NCBI GenBank assembly: GCA_964605705.1
Contig: CAZSDW010000013.1
Coordinates: 1-64,000 of the forward strand
Reading direction: 5' to 3'
Length of the DNA: 64,000 bases
DNA from: CAZSDW01 sp964605705
GTDB taxonomy: Bacteria; Fidelibacterota; UBA2242
The translations under genes were made by a program, and so were the position numbers. Below are positions 37,702-47,449 of the stretch, piece by piece (positions within the stretch are counted from its first letter, which is position 1; each line of letters starts with the position of its first letter). Under the pieces are notes generated by a model. That model made no database searches and was not told the origin of the DNA. It worked only from the letters and a program-made list of their open reading frames with translations.

Positions 37702-38952
37702 ATGAAAGTCATGCGATTTAATCCACACAAATTTACTGCTCGGAAAACGGGTCGAGCGGGGTTCATGATGGTTCTGATGATTACCCTTTTGGGGCGGTTA
37801 TCGGCTGAATTTCCGGCAAACTATCTTGAATGGGCAATCAAAGCGGCTGATTCATTTATCAGTCGCAATCCCGATTTTCGGATTACTTATGAAAAAGATC
37901 GCGACCGGCAAAAATGGCACTATGAACAGGGCTTGATGGCGAATGCCCTGTACCAGCTGTATCTCCAAACCGGAGATCAAAAATATTATGATTTCATCGT
38001 CAATAATATCGATCAGTTTGTGGATGATGAGGGCAATATCAGATCCTATAAACAAAAATCCTACAAATTGGATGACATTGGACCGGGTCTGACATTATTG
38101 AGATTATATCAAGAAACTGAGAATCCGAAATACAAAAAGGCAGCGGATCAGTTAAGGCAGCAGCTGGAAAAACAGCCCCGGACAAGTGACGGCGGTTTCT
38201 GGCATAAACAGATTTATCCCTACCAGATGTGGCTGGATGGTCTGTACATGGCGGCACCATTTTATACGGAATATGCGTTGATGTTCAACCAACCGGAGGA
38301 TTTGGATGATGTGCTGAAGCAGTTTCGCCTGATCCAGAAACACAATTATGATGCAGGGACTGGATTATATTATCACGGCTGGGATGAAAAAAAAGTGCAA
38401 ATCTGGGCGAATCCAGAAACCGGTCTGTCACCAAATTACTGGGGCAGAAGCCTGGGCTGGTACGAAATGGCGTTGGTGGATGTGCTTGAACTTTTACCGA
38501 AAGGTCATCCCGGTCGAGCTGAGTTAGGTCATCAGCTGCAAGAATTATCTATCGTGCTGCTGAAATACCGTGATTCGCAAACAAAAGTCTGGTACCAGGT
38601 TCTGGACCAGGGCGACAGGGCAGGCAATTACCTGGAAGCTTCTGCGTCAATCATGTCCGTTTATGCTTTCGCGAAAGGTACTAACCTGGGATTTCTCGAT
38701 TCCGACTTTTATCAACAGGCAAAACAATCATTTAACGGCGTTTTACGAGAGTTTGTAAAGATAAATGATGACGGACTGCTGGATATTCAGCATGTCTGTT
38801 CGGTTGCGGGTTTGGGCGGGAAAACCAACCGTGACGGCAGTTTCGAATATTACATCAGCGAACCGCAGCGGACCAATGACTATAAAGCCGTCGGACCGTT
38901 TATTCTGGCGGCGGTTGAATTGGAGAAAGGGTGTCAGCAACCATCTGAATAA
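37702..38952 (+). CDS. GH105 unsaturated rhamnogalacturonyl/galacturonyl hydrolase
   Basis: A 416-residue (alpha/alpha)6-barrel enzyme of the YteR/RhiN type. After a signal or anchor segment (about 18-38) the diagnostic phrases are WHYEQGLMANALYQLY, the catalytic-type aspartate in YKLDDIGPG, QMWLDGLYMAAPFY, LSPNYWGRSLGWYEMALVDVL and the C-terminal ISEPQRTNDYKAVGPFILAAVE. It removes the unsaturated uronate from the non-reducing end of lyase products, feeding KduI and KduD. No T9SS tail is present, so it should act in the periplasm after import. It starts 40 bases after the barrel gene and ends three bases before the CE12 gene. Confidence 0.9.
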   Translation: MKVMRFNPHKFTARKTGRAGFMMVLMITLLGRLSAEFPANYLEWAIKAADSFISRNPDFRITYEKDRDRQKWHYEQGLMANALYQLYLQTGDQKYYDFIVNNIDQFVDDEGNIRSYKQKSYKLDDIGPGLTLLRLYQETENPKYKKAADQLRQQLEKQPRTSDGGFWHKQIYPYQMWLDGLYMAAPFYTEYALMFNQPEDLDDVLKQFRLIQKHNYDAGTGLYYHGWDEKKVQIWANPETGLSPNYWGRSLGWYEMALVDVLELLPKGHPGRAELGHQLQELSIVLLKYRDSQTKVWYQVLDQGDRAGNYLEASASIMSVYAFAKGTNLGFLDSDFYQQAKQSFNGVLREFVKINDDGLLDIQHVCSVAGLGGKTNRDGSFEYYISEPQRTNDYKAVGPFILAAVELEKGCQQPSE

Positions 38953-38955
38953 AAT

Positions 38956-40473
38956 ATGACGAACTATCGAAAATATTATATCGTTCCATTTTGTCTGTTG
39001 ATTATGGCTGTGATTGTCAGCGTCATTGCCGCGGCGCCGCGCGTAACAATTCATCTGATTGGTGATTCGACGATGGCGGATAAACCGCTGGACGATAACC
39101 CGGAACGGGGCTGGGGACAGCTGTTTCCGTTGTTCTTTGACCAGGATATCGAGATTGTCAATTATGCTCGTAACGGACGCAGCACCAAGAGTTTTATTGC
39201 TCAGGGGCTTTGGGAAGAAGTGTACAATAACCTGCAACCCGGCGATTATCTGTTCATTCAATTCGGGCATAATGACGCCAAGAAATCCGATACGACCCGC
39301 TATGCCGAAGCGCACACAAGCTATCGGAGCAATCTCATTAAATATATTACGGAAGCTCGTCAAAAAGGCGCGACACCAGTTCTGATTACTCCGGTCAATC
39401 GCCGAAAATTTTCCGACACCGGCGAGTTTATCGATCAGCATGGCGACTATCCGGGAGTTGTGCGGGAACTGGCGGAAACGTTCGAAGTACCACTGATTGA
39501 CCTGCATGCCAGCAGCATGAACTATTTTGCAGAGCTGGGTCCGGAAAAATCCGAAGCACTGTTTCTGCGCGCACCGGCAGGTATCTATAAAGCATTTCCC
39601 GACGGCAAATCCGATAATACCCATTTCAACCGTGACGGCGCTATTCAGATTGCGAAGCTGGTCATTGATGAAATGCGCCAGATCAATTCACCGTTGCTGA
39701 AGTACCTGAAAGAGGAACCCGAATTATCCAACGAAGCCATCGGCAAAGTCGTTGGTCTCGATTATTTTTACAATCACGAATTTCGGAAAACTAAAGCCGG
39801 TAAGGCGGAGCAATTTCACTATATCTGGGAAGACCGCAGCAATTCCGGATTTTATGAACTGGGCAATCTGTTTGAAAATCACGGCGCATTTATTTCCGAA
39901 GTCAAAGAAGCGCCAACGGCGGCAGTTCTGGAAAAATTGAGTGTCTATATTATTGTCGATCCCGATACACCGAAAGAGACTGCCGAGCCGGAGTATATTT
40001 TCCCGGAAGCGATTACTGCCATTGCAAATTGGGTTCATTCAGGAGGTGTACTGGTGCTGATGGCAAATGATGCCGGTAATGCGGAATTTGAACATTTCAA
40101 TCAACTGGCGGAAACGTTTGGTGTTCATTTTAATGAAGTCAGCCTAAACCGGGTGGAGAAAAAAAATTACGATATGGGAAAGTTTATCAATTTGCCGAAT
40201 CATCCGTTGTTTAAAGATATTAAAAAGATTTATATGAAGGAAATCGCGACACTCTCTTTGAAAAAGCCGGCAGAGCCGATTTTAATGACCGCGAATGGCG
40301 AGGTGGTGATTGCAAGTTCAGCTTATGGCAGGGGCTGGGTCTGTGCCGTCGGTGATCCCTGGCTGTATAATGAATATATTGACAACAGACGATTGCCCGG
40401 GGATTTTGAGAATTTCGGTGCTGCCCAAAATTTCACTAAATGGCTTTTAGATAATGCCACACAGGTTCGATAA
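38956..40473 (+). CDS. CE12 rhamnogalacturonan acetylesterase fused to a DUF4350-like domain
   Basis: A 505-residue two-domain protein. Residues about 28-250 are an SGNH hydrolase of the CE12 type: GDS with S38, N73-G74 in ARNGRST, GHND at 104-107 and the D220-x-x-H223 pair in SDNTHFN. This domain removes acetyl groups from rhamnogalacturonan or homogalacturonan. Residues about 255-505 resemble the glutamine-amidotransferase-like/DUF4350 domain (VHSGGVLVLMANDAGN, ASSAYGRGWVCAVGDPWLYNEY) found behind GH105 and CE12 domains of gut Bacteroidota; its function is unknown. A signal peptide precedes. No T9SS tail is seen, so a periplasmic location is expected, next to GH105. Confidence 0.85.
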   Translation: MTNYRKYYIVPFCLLIMAVIVSVIAAAPRVTIHLIGDSTMADKPLDDNPERGWGQLFPLFFDQDIEIVNYARNGRSTKSFIAQGLWEEVYNNLQPGDYLFIQFGHNDAKKSDTTRYAEAHTSYRSNLIKYITEARQKGATPVLITPVNRRKFSDTGEFIDQHGDYPGVVRELAETFEVPLIDLHASSMNYFAELGPEKSEALFLRAPAGIYKAFPDGKSDNTHFNRDGAIQIAKLVIDEMRQINSPLLKYLKEEPELSNEAIGKVVGLDYFYNHEFRKTKAGKAEQFHYIWEDRSNSGFYELGNLFENHGAFISEVKEAPTAAVLEKLSVYIIVDPDTPKETAEPEYIFPEAITAIANWVHSGGVLVLMANDAGNAEFEHFNQLAETFGVHFNEVSLNRVEKKNYDMGKFINLPNHPLFKDIKKIYMKEIATLSLKKPAEPILMTANGEVVIASSAYGRGWVCAVGDPWLYNEYIDNRRLPGDFENFGAAQNFTKWLLDNATQVR

Positions 40474-40514
40474 AACAGGGAATCAAACTATATAATCGTA
40501 ATAAATTGAATTAT

Positions 40515-43019
40515 ATGATGACCATGAAACAAAAGATACCTTCGATTTTGCTGATGCTTGGATTTTTATCAATCGTCAGCATTCAGACACAGACACGGGC
40601 GGAAAGCTACCCGGCTTCGGCAGTCTGGGAATTGACGGATCCCGGCGCAGGCGGAACGGGCGGATCAGCGTCAACCGCCGGGCATGTCATCGCAAGTGAT
40701 GAACTGCTGAATAATACCGAAGTTAATCACTATACCGGACCGGGCGCAAGTCAGCGGGTGCGAATTCTCGGTAACGCCTGGCCCGCCAACCAGACGACCC
40801 AGATCGATTCGGTCTTTGTACAATTTGCGATTTCGTCCAAAAATGATCTTGAACTGACCGTTAATGCTCTTTCACTGGAAATTGCAGCGGCGAGTCTCGA
40901 CAAGATGAAAGCCAATATTTACTATTCGATAGATCCTGAATTCGGAACTGCGTCATTGGTGGATTATACCGTGCCTGATGAAAATCCGGATAATTATCTG
41001 CCACTGGATACGCTTGCCCATGTATCCGCCGAACTGGAATTGCTTGTGAATCCAGGCGGGACTTTCTACCTAAGAGTATATCCCTGGGTGGACAATGATC
41101 CCACGGTTAGAACAGGCAAATATGTCTGCCTGAAAAATGTCAGGATAGAAGGAGTAATCGAAGGTACGATAATTATTGATCCACCGGAAGTTGTCACAAC
41201 TCAGGTAACCGATATCTCGACGACTTTTGTTACCTGCGGTGGAAATATTCCAGCCGATGGCGGCGCTCCGGTTACGGCTCGCGGAGTCTGCTGGAATACC
41301 AGTGGCAGCCCGACGATTGCCGATGATAAGACAAGTGACGGCGAAGGTTCAGGTTCTTTTAGCAGCAATGTTACGGGTCTGACACCGGGAACCAGCTATT
41401 ATCTACGGGCGTATGCGACCAACGAAGCAGCGACCGCGTACGGTGAAGAGATGACGTTTACGACACTTGCAACGATTGTTGTACCCACCGTCATTACCGG
41501 CTCCGTATCGAACATCATGATCACCACGGCAGAGTGTGGTGGAGACATCATTGACTGGGGTGGCGATTATGTAACGGCTCGGGGTGTTTGCTGGAATACT
41601 GGTGGTTCTCCAACGGTGGCGGATAATAAATCAGAAGATGGGGATGGGAAAGGCTCCTACAAAAGCGGTCTTTATGATCTTAGTGAAAACACAAAATACT
41701 ATGTCAGGGCTTATGCCGGTAACAGTGCCGGAACGGGGTATGGTGCTGAAAAATCTTTTACTACCCAATCGCCGGCGCCGGCGGTTCTAAAAGTGGTGGC
41801 AAAAGATGGCAGCGGCGATTATGAAACCGTCCAGGCGGCATTCGATGCGGTTCCGGATTTTTACACCGGATCCTATACAATTTATATCAAGGCTGGTGTG
41901 TATTATGAAAAACTCATGCTGGACCGTAACAAGACTAATGTTATTCTGCGAGGTGAAAATCCTGATTCGACTATCTTGACTTATGATGATTATGCGGGTA
42001 TTGCCGGCGGTACATCAATGTCCTACAGTGTGGCGATTGACGCTGATGACTTTCTCGCCCAGGATATCACGTTTCAGAATACAGTGGTCAATGACGGTTC
42101 AGTTCCCGACCAGCAGGGCGTCGCGCTTCGCGTAAATGGCGACCGGCAAACCTATCATAATTGCCGGCTGTTGGGCTATCAGGACACCTATTACACCTGG
42201 GGCGGTCGCGGCACCGGACGGATTTATATGGAAAACTGTTATATCGAAGGATCAGTGGATTTCATTTTCGGACGGGATATTGTGGTATTTGACAGTTGTG
42301 AAATTCACATCAACCGTAATAGCGGCACTCTGACCGCTGCTGCGACAGAGCCGGAATCGAAGTTTGGCTACGTGTTTCGTGATTGTCAAATCACGTCGGA
42401 TTCCATCGGCTGGAATGGTCAGGCAATCACCAGCTTTGTGCTTGGAAGACCCTGGCAGGCGGCGCCGCGGACGGTATTTATTCGTTGTAAAGAACCGGCA
42501 AGTTTGAATCCGGCAGGCTGGCTCAGCTGGAATGTGACTCCCGGACTTTATGCTGAATATCAGTGTATCGGTCCCGGGTCCGGCGTTGCCAATCGTCATT
42601 CATTTTCCCGACAACTAAGCAATGAAGAAGCGGCGGAGTACACACTGGAAAATATTTTTTCAAAGGATTCCAATCCGCTGCTGGCATACAATTGGGTGCC
42701 GGCGGAGTTGGTCGTTACATCAATTGATCCGGGGATGAGAACGAGCGCAATTCCTGAAGAATATGCGTTATCCCGGAATTATCCGAATCCCTTTAATCCA
42801 GTGACGACGATTAATTATGATTTGCCAAAACCGGGTCGGGTCCTAATCCGGATTTATGATATGATTGGCAGACAGGTTATGACCATTGTTGACAAAGACC
42901 AGGCACCCGGGCACTATTCGATTACGATTAATGCCACTTATCTCTCAAGTAGTATCTATTTTTTCCGGATGGAAGCGGGCAATTTTATTCAAACCAGAAA
43001 AATGGTTCTTTTAAAATGA
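40515..43019 (+). CDS. Multidomain pectin methylesterase (CE8) with T9SS tail
   Basis: About 834 residues, from one of several nearby ATG codons (no clear ribosome site decides). Order: signal peptide, a beta-sandwich region (about 30-215), two FN3-like repeats each carrying TARGVCWNT (about 225-415), then the CE8 beta-helix (about 425-700), and a T9SS tail (NYPNPFNPVTT ... SSSIYFFRM). Catalytic residues are visible: Q556 and D557 in YQDTYYT, D582 in SVDFIFG and R645 in LGRPW. It demethylates pectin on the cell surface so that the pectate lyases can cut it. The two repeats have free cysteines that may pair. It follows the CE12 gene by some 40 bases. Confidence 0.9.
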   Translation: MMTMKQKIPSILLMLGFLSIVSIQTQTRAESYPASAVWELTDPGAGGTGGSASTAGHVIASDELLNNTEVNHYTGPGASQRVRILGNAWPANQTTQIDSVFVQFAISSKNDLELTVNALSLEIAAASLDKMKANIYYSIDPEFGTASLVDYTVPDENPDNYLPLDTLAHVSAELELLVNPGGTFYLRVYPWVDNDPTVRTGKYVCLKNVRIEGVIEGTIIIDPPEVVTTQVTDISTTFVTCGGNIPADGGAPVTARGVCWNTSGSPTIADDKTSDGEGSGSFSSNVTGLTPGTSYYLRAYATNEAATAYGEEMTFTTLATIVVPTVITGSVSNIMITTAECGGDIIDWGGDYVTARGVCWNTGGSPTVADNKSEDGDGKGSYKSGLYDLSENTKYYVRAYAGNSAGTGYGAEKSFTTQSPAPAVLKVVAKDGSGDYETVQAAFDAVPDFYTGSYTIYIKAGVYYEKLMLDRNKTNVILRGENPDSTILTYDDYAGIAGGTSMSYSVAIDADDFLAQDITFQNTVVNDGSVPDQQGVALRVNGDRQTYHNCRLLGYQDTYYTWGGRGTGRIYMENCYIEGSVDFIFGRDIVVFDSCEIHINRNSGTLTAAATEPESKFGYVFRDCQITSDSIGWNGQAITSFVLGRPWQAAPRTVFIRCKEPASLNPAGWLSWNVTPGLYAEYQCIGPGSGVANRHSFSRQLSNEEAAEYTLENIFSKDSNPLLAYNWVPAELVVTSIDPGMRTSAIPEEYALSRNYPNPFNPVTTINYDLPKPGRVLIRIYDMIGRQVMTIVDKDQAPGHYSITINATYLSSSIYFFRMEAGNFIQTRKMVLLK

Positions 43020-43093
43020 TTCGAAATATAAATGTGAGTTTTTTAATTAAAGAAAGTTTTGAGTTTTTAAATGAAACCTAAGAGGAGGTAAAG

Positions 43094-46000
43094 ATGAGAA
43101 AGAAAGTAACAGTTGGTGCTATCAGCATCATGTTCATGCTGCTTGCCTTTGTGCCGTTGAATGCACAGGGGTGGCAAATTTATGACGGTGGTGTCCTGCC
43201 GACTGAAACCGGCAGTGGCGGTGACAGTCTGGAAATTACGATTGTGGGCGATGACGCGCCGGGGACTGGGATGATCCTTGAGATCATTGACGATCCGGTT
43301 ATTTCCGGAAACAAGATTTTCAAGTATCTGCATCCCGATGGAAAACGCACGTTTCGTCACAATTTCGATGCTGCTTATACGGATTCAAATTTCACTATCG
43401 TGACGAGGCTTAAAGGTGAAGATGACCCAGCTTACGATCGGGTTTTTGACATTCGCTGGGACAACAAAAACGCCGGTACCCGGGATGAACTTCGGATATG
43501 GACGCAGTCGGATACTCTGGAATTGGAAAAAGCCGATTTAATGGCTCCCGCAGGTGTGGTTGTAACGGATTGGCACACCTATCGGATTGCAGTAAGCGGT
43601 GATCTGGCGACAGTTTATGTTGATGAAGATCCGGTTCCGGTTGTTAGTGGTATTACAACAGCAACGACCACAAGCCAATATCTGAAAATCGGAGATGGTT
43701 CAGGAGATGCCATTGGTGGCTATATGGATTGGTGTGTCCTGGATACTTCCGGCGCCTATGCACCGGGAGATGGAACCCCGATTCCGGCTGAACTTTTTGT
43801 TGATGGTGGTCCGGTAATGCCGGAGTGGCTGGTGTACGATGGCAGTATTTTACCTTCGGCGACGGTCGAAGGGCCCGGTCTGCTGGATATTTCGAATGTC
43901 AGCGATGATTCACCCGGAGAGGATATGGTACAGGAAATCATTGATGACCCGGTTATTTCAGGCAATAAGATTTTCAAGTATCTGCAACCCAACGGTAAAA
44001 CGAACTTCAGACATTATTTTGATGATGCTTATACGGACTCAGCCTTTACGATTGTCGCCAGAGTGAAGGGCGATACGAGTTCGGTGTTTGACCGTGCCTT
44101 TGATTTTGAATGGCGGAACGGCAACGCCGGTAGCCGGGATAAGCTGCTGCTCTGGACCCAGGACAATCTATTGGAACTGGACAATGATGGCGCCCAGGTA
44201 GATCCGGGAGTTACAATTTCCGACTGGCACACCTATCGAATTGTTGTGAATGGTGATATGGCAACGGTATATATTGACGAGAATCCGGTTGCGGTTCATT
44301 CAGCAGCAACAACCAATACCACATCGGACAAATATTTGAAAATCGGAGATGGTTCCGGTGATGCGATTGGTGGCTATATGGATTGGTGCATTCTGGACAT
44401 GTCAGGTGCCTATGCTCCAGGTGAAGGTCTGCCGATTCCGGCGGAACTCTATGTTGATGGAACACCATTACCACCATCATGGAAGGTTTATGACGGAAGT
44501 GTCCTGCCCGGCGCAACGACCGGAGAGGGCGATCATCTGGATATTTCAAGTGTCAGCGATGATTCACCCGGTGAGGATATGGTACAGGAAATCATTGATG
44601 ACCCGGTTATTTCAGGCAATAAGATTTTCAAGTATCTGCAACCCAACGGTAAAACGAACTTCAGACATTATTTTGATGATGCTTATACGGACTCAGCCTT
44701 TACGATTGTCGCCAGAGTGAAGGGCGATACGAGTTCGGTGTTTGACCGTGCCTTTGATTTTGAATGGCGGAACGGTAATGCCGGAACCCGGGATAAGCTG
44801 CTGCTTTGGACCCAGGACAATCTATTGGAACTGGACAATGATGGCGCCCAGGTGGATCCGGGAGTTGCAATTTCCGACTGGCACACCTATCGAATTGCTG
44901 TGAATGGTGATATGGCAACGATATATATTGACGAGAATCCGGTTGCGGTTCATTCAGCAGCGACAGCTAATACAACATCGGACAAATATTTGAAAATCGG
45001 TGATGGTTCCGGTGATGCGATTGGTGGCTATATGGATTGGTGCATTCTGGACATGACTGGTGCTTATGCGCCCGGAGAAGGTGCTCTAATTCCACCATAT
45101 CTCTATGTTGATGGCGGACCCGAGCCGGCAAAATGGCTAGTCTATGATGGCAGTGTTCCGCCTTTAGAAGTCGGCAGCGGTGGCGATAGCCTCTGGATAA
45201 GTGGCGAGTCTGATGTTGCTAAGGGTGATAATTTTATCTCTGAAATCATTGACGACCCGGATATTTCTGGAAACAAGTTGCTGAAATACTTGCAGCCCGA
45301 TGAATCCGGTAAAGTCACCTATCGTCATGATTTTGAAGAATCGTACACAGATTCAAATTTCACTCTCATCGCCCGTATTAGAGGTGATACCAGTTCCGTT
45401 TATGCCCGTGCACTTGACATTCGCTGGGATAATGGGAATGCCGGTAGCCGTGATGAGTTACGTATCTGGTCGTCAGACAGTTCTCTGGAAATTGAAAAGG
45501 CAGATATTACGATTCCACTGGATGTTAGTTTTCATGAATGGCATACTTTTCGGATTATTGTAGAAGGCGATTATTCGGAGGTATACCTGGATGAAAATCC
45601 TACGCCGGTTATCAGTGGAATAACCACATCGACCACTACCAGTAAATCCATCAGATTTGGTGATGGATCTGGATCAGATGAAATTGGCGGTTATCTTGAC
45701 TGGATGATTCTGGACATGTCCGGAGCCTATATGCCAGGTCAAGGTTTACCGATCCCGGAAGGTCTCTTTGTCGATCACGGTCCCGAGCCGATCGTGCCGA
45801 TGTGGATGGTTTACAATGCCAGTATGCTGCCGGCTGAAACGGCTGGTTTTGGTGGAGATTCTCTCGATATTTCCGATATCAGTGATGGTTCACCAGGTAC
45901 CGGATTTGTACAGGAAGTCATTCCTGACCCGGATATCGCCGACAACAGCCTGTTGAAATACCTGCAACCGGAAGCTGACGGAAAGACCATGTATCGGCAT

Positions 46001-47407
46001 TATTTCGATGAACGGTTTGTGGATTCGTCGTTTACCATGATTGCCCGTGTCAGGGGCGAGGATGCCACTTATGAACGCGCTTTTGACCTGCAGTGGCGAC
46101 ATGGTAATGCGAATTGCCGGGATGAATTGCGGATCTGGCCTGCTGACAGTACCCTGGAACTGGAAAAAGCCGGTGTGGAAGTAAAAGTTGATATGAACCT
46201 GTATGACTGGCACACCTACCGGATTGTCGTCAATGGCGCTCTATCCGAAGTCTATGTTGATGAATATGAAGATCCCTACATCAGTGGTGTGTCGACCGAA
46301 GGTTCTTCGGATAAATATATCAAAGTCGGCGATGGATCAAGCGATGTCGTGGGCGGTTATCTTGACTGGCTGATTCTGGATATATCCGGCGGCTATGCAC
46401 CTGGAGACGGTCTGCCGATTCCCGCCGAGCTGCATGTTGATGAATTTGAATTCATTGCTCAACCCGGCTGGAAGATCTATGACGGCAGCCTGTTGCCAAT
46501 GGAGACCGGCAGCGGCGGTGATTCATTGAGTCTTGCCAGTCTGAGTGAAGATTCACCCGGACCGGATATGGTCGAACTGATTATTGATGATCCGGATATT
46601 TCCGGCAATAAACTGTTTCAGTATGAGCAGCCTACATCTCCGTATAAACGGATGTATCGCACCTATTTAAATGATTACTGGCGCGGCACTGAGTTTACGC
46701 TGATTGCGCGGACAAAAGGTCTGCCTGATTATGATCAGAACTTCACGTTTCAATGGCGTTTTGCCAATGCCAGTGCCCGTGAAGATGTGCGATTGTATCC
46801 AGGTGAAGGACGCATGAAGCTTGAAAAAGCCAATGTGGAAATAGTCCCCGAATTCAGTCTTACCGATTGGCACACGATTCGGATTGCAGTATATGGTGAT
46901 TCCACAGCAGTCTTTATTGATGAAAATCCAACGCCAATTCTTACTGGCAAAACTCCCGAAGGCACTTCTGAAAATTACATTAAAATCGGTGATCGTGGTG
47001 ATGGTACGCTCGGTGGATTGTTGGATTGGATGATTCTGGATATATCCGGTGCCTATGCCCCCGGTGAAGGTGTAGAGATTCCTGAGGCACTATTTGTGGA
47101 TTACTATAATGTTAATGCGCTTGGTGAAGTAACCTCGCTTCCGAAACAGTTCAAGCTGGCTCAGAACTACCCGAATCCCTTCAATCCGACCACAACGATC
47201 AACTACGAATTGCCGAAATCCAGCAAGGTAACCATCAAATTGTTTGACATGCTGGGCAAAGAGGTAATGACCATCGTGAACAAAGAACAACCAGCCGGAT
47301 ATTATTCGTTAAATGTCGAAGCCACCCGCTTAGCCAGTGGTATTTATTTTTATCATATGGTGGCTGGGGACTTTGTTCAGACCAAGAAGATGATGCTATT
47401 GAAATAG
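43094..47407 (+). CDS. Giant six-repeat beta-sandwich surface protein with T9SS tail
   Basis: A 1437-residue secreted protein of six tandem repeats of 218-223 residues, each opening with W-x-V/I-Y-D/N at W27, W245, W463, W681, W904 and W1126. Each repeat carries a long edge strand pattern (F-T-I-V-A-R-x-K-G), a WRNGNAGSRD-type loop, DWHTYRIVVNGD and IGGYMDW. This looks like a LamG/concanavalin-type jelly roll. A T9SS tail (NYPNPFNP ... SGIYFYHMVAG) ends the protein. A perfect AGGAGG (43083-43088) suggests strong translation. Repeats 2 and 3 are nearly identical at DNA level. Carbohydrate binding or adhesion to plant cell wall is likely by context, but no enzyme residues are evident. Confidence 0.75.
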   Translation: MRKKVTVGAISIMFMLLAFVPLNAQGWQIYDGGVLPTETGSGGDSLEITIVGDDAPGTGMILEIIDDPVISGNKIFKYLHPDGKRTFRHNFDAAYTDSNFTIVTRLKGEDDPAYDRVFDIRWDNKNAGTRDELRIWTQSDTLELEKADLMAPAGVVVTDWHTYRIAVSGDLATVYVDEDPVPVVSGITTATTTSQYLKIGDGSGDAIGGYMDWCVLDTSGAYAPGDGTPIPAELFVDGGPVMPEWLVYDGSILPSATVEGPGLLDISNVSDDSPGEDMVQEIIDDPVISGNKIFKYLQPNGKTNFRHYFDDAYTDSAFTIVARVKGDTSSVFDRAFDFEWRNGNAGSRDKLLLWTQDNLLELDNDGAQVDPGVTISDWHTYRIVVNGDMATVYIDENPVAVHSAATTNTTSDKYLKIGDGSGDAIGGYMDWCILDMSGAYAPGEGLPIPAELYVDGTPLPPSWKVYDGSVLPGATTGEGDHLDISSVSDDSPGEDMVQEIIDDPVISGNKIFKYLQPNGKTNFRHYFDDAYTDSAFTIVARVKGDTSSVFDRAFDFEWRNGNAGTRDKLLLWTQDNLLELDNDGAQVDPGVAISDWHTYRIAVNGDMATIYIDENPVAVHSAATANTTSDKYLKIGDGSGDAIGGYMDWCILDMTGAYAPGEGALIPPYLYVDGGPEPAKWLVYDGSVPPLEVGSGGDSLWISGESDVAKGDNFISEIIDDPDISGNKLLKYLQPDESGKVTYRHDFEESYTDSNFTLIARIRGDTSSVYARALDIRWDNGNAGSRDELRIWSSDSSLEIEKADITIPLDVSFHEWHTFRIIVEGDYSEVYLDENPTPVISGITTSTTTSKSIRFGDGSGSDEIGGYLDWMILDMSGAYMPGQGLPIPEGLFVDHGPEPIVPMWMVYNASMLPAETAGFGGDSLDISDISDGSPGTGFVQEVIPDPDIADNSLLKYLQPEADGKTMYRHYFDERFVDSSFTMIARVRGEDATYERAFDLQWRHGNANCRDELRIWPADSTLELEKAGVEVKVDMNLYDWHTYRIVVNGALSEVYVDEYEDPYISGVSTEGSSDKYIKVGDGSSDVVGGYLDWLILDISGGYAPGDGLPIPAELHVDEFEFIAQPGWKIYDGSLLPMETGSGGDSLSLASLSEDSPGPDMVELIIDDPDISGNKLFQYEQPTSPYKRMYRTYLNDYWRGTEFTLIARTKGLPDYDQNFTFQWRFANASAREDVRLYPGEGRMKLEKANVEIVPEFSLTDWHTIRIAVYGDSTAVFIDENPTPILTGKTPEGTSENYIKIGDRGDGTLGGLLDWMILDISGAYAPGEGVEIPEALFVDYYNVNALGEVTSLPKQFKLAQNYPNPFNPTTTINYELPKSSKVTIKLFDMLGKEVMTIVNKEQPAGYYSLNVEATRLASGIYFYHMVAGDFVQTKKMMLLK
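43898..44401 (+). repeat. Repeat unit A (repeat 2) of a recent internal duplication
   Basis: This 504-base stretch recurs at 44552-45055, offset by exactly 654 bases. By eye I count about 15 differences, with a run of some 200 identical bases near the start. The other repeats of the same gene are much more diverged at DNA level. Confidence 0.9.
44552..45055 (+). repeat. Repeat unit B (repeat 3) of a recent internal duplication
   Basis: Second copy of the 504-base unit at 43898-44401. Most differences are silent or conservative, and several cluster near the 3' end. The in-frame period of 218 codons means copy-number change would keep the frame. Confidence 0.9.
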
Positions 47408-47449
47408 CAGAAAAAGGAATCTGTTTATATTGAATAGGATAACTGAATT

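Noticed and set aside
44029..44886. Two near-identical minus-strand open frames at 44029-44232 and 44683-44886
   Set aside because: They are shadows of repeats 2 and 3 of the six-repeat gene; their similarity comes from the duplicated coding DNA.
43094..47407. Regular repeats as a CRISPR array
   Set aside because: The period is about 654 bases and in frame within one protein; there are no short repeats with spacers.
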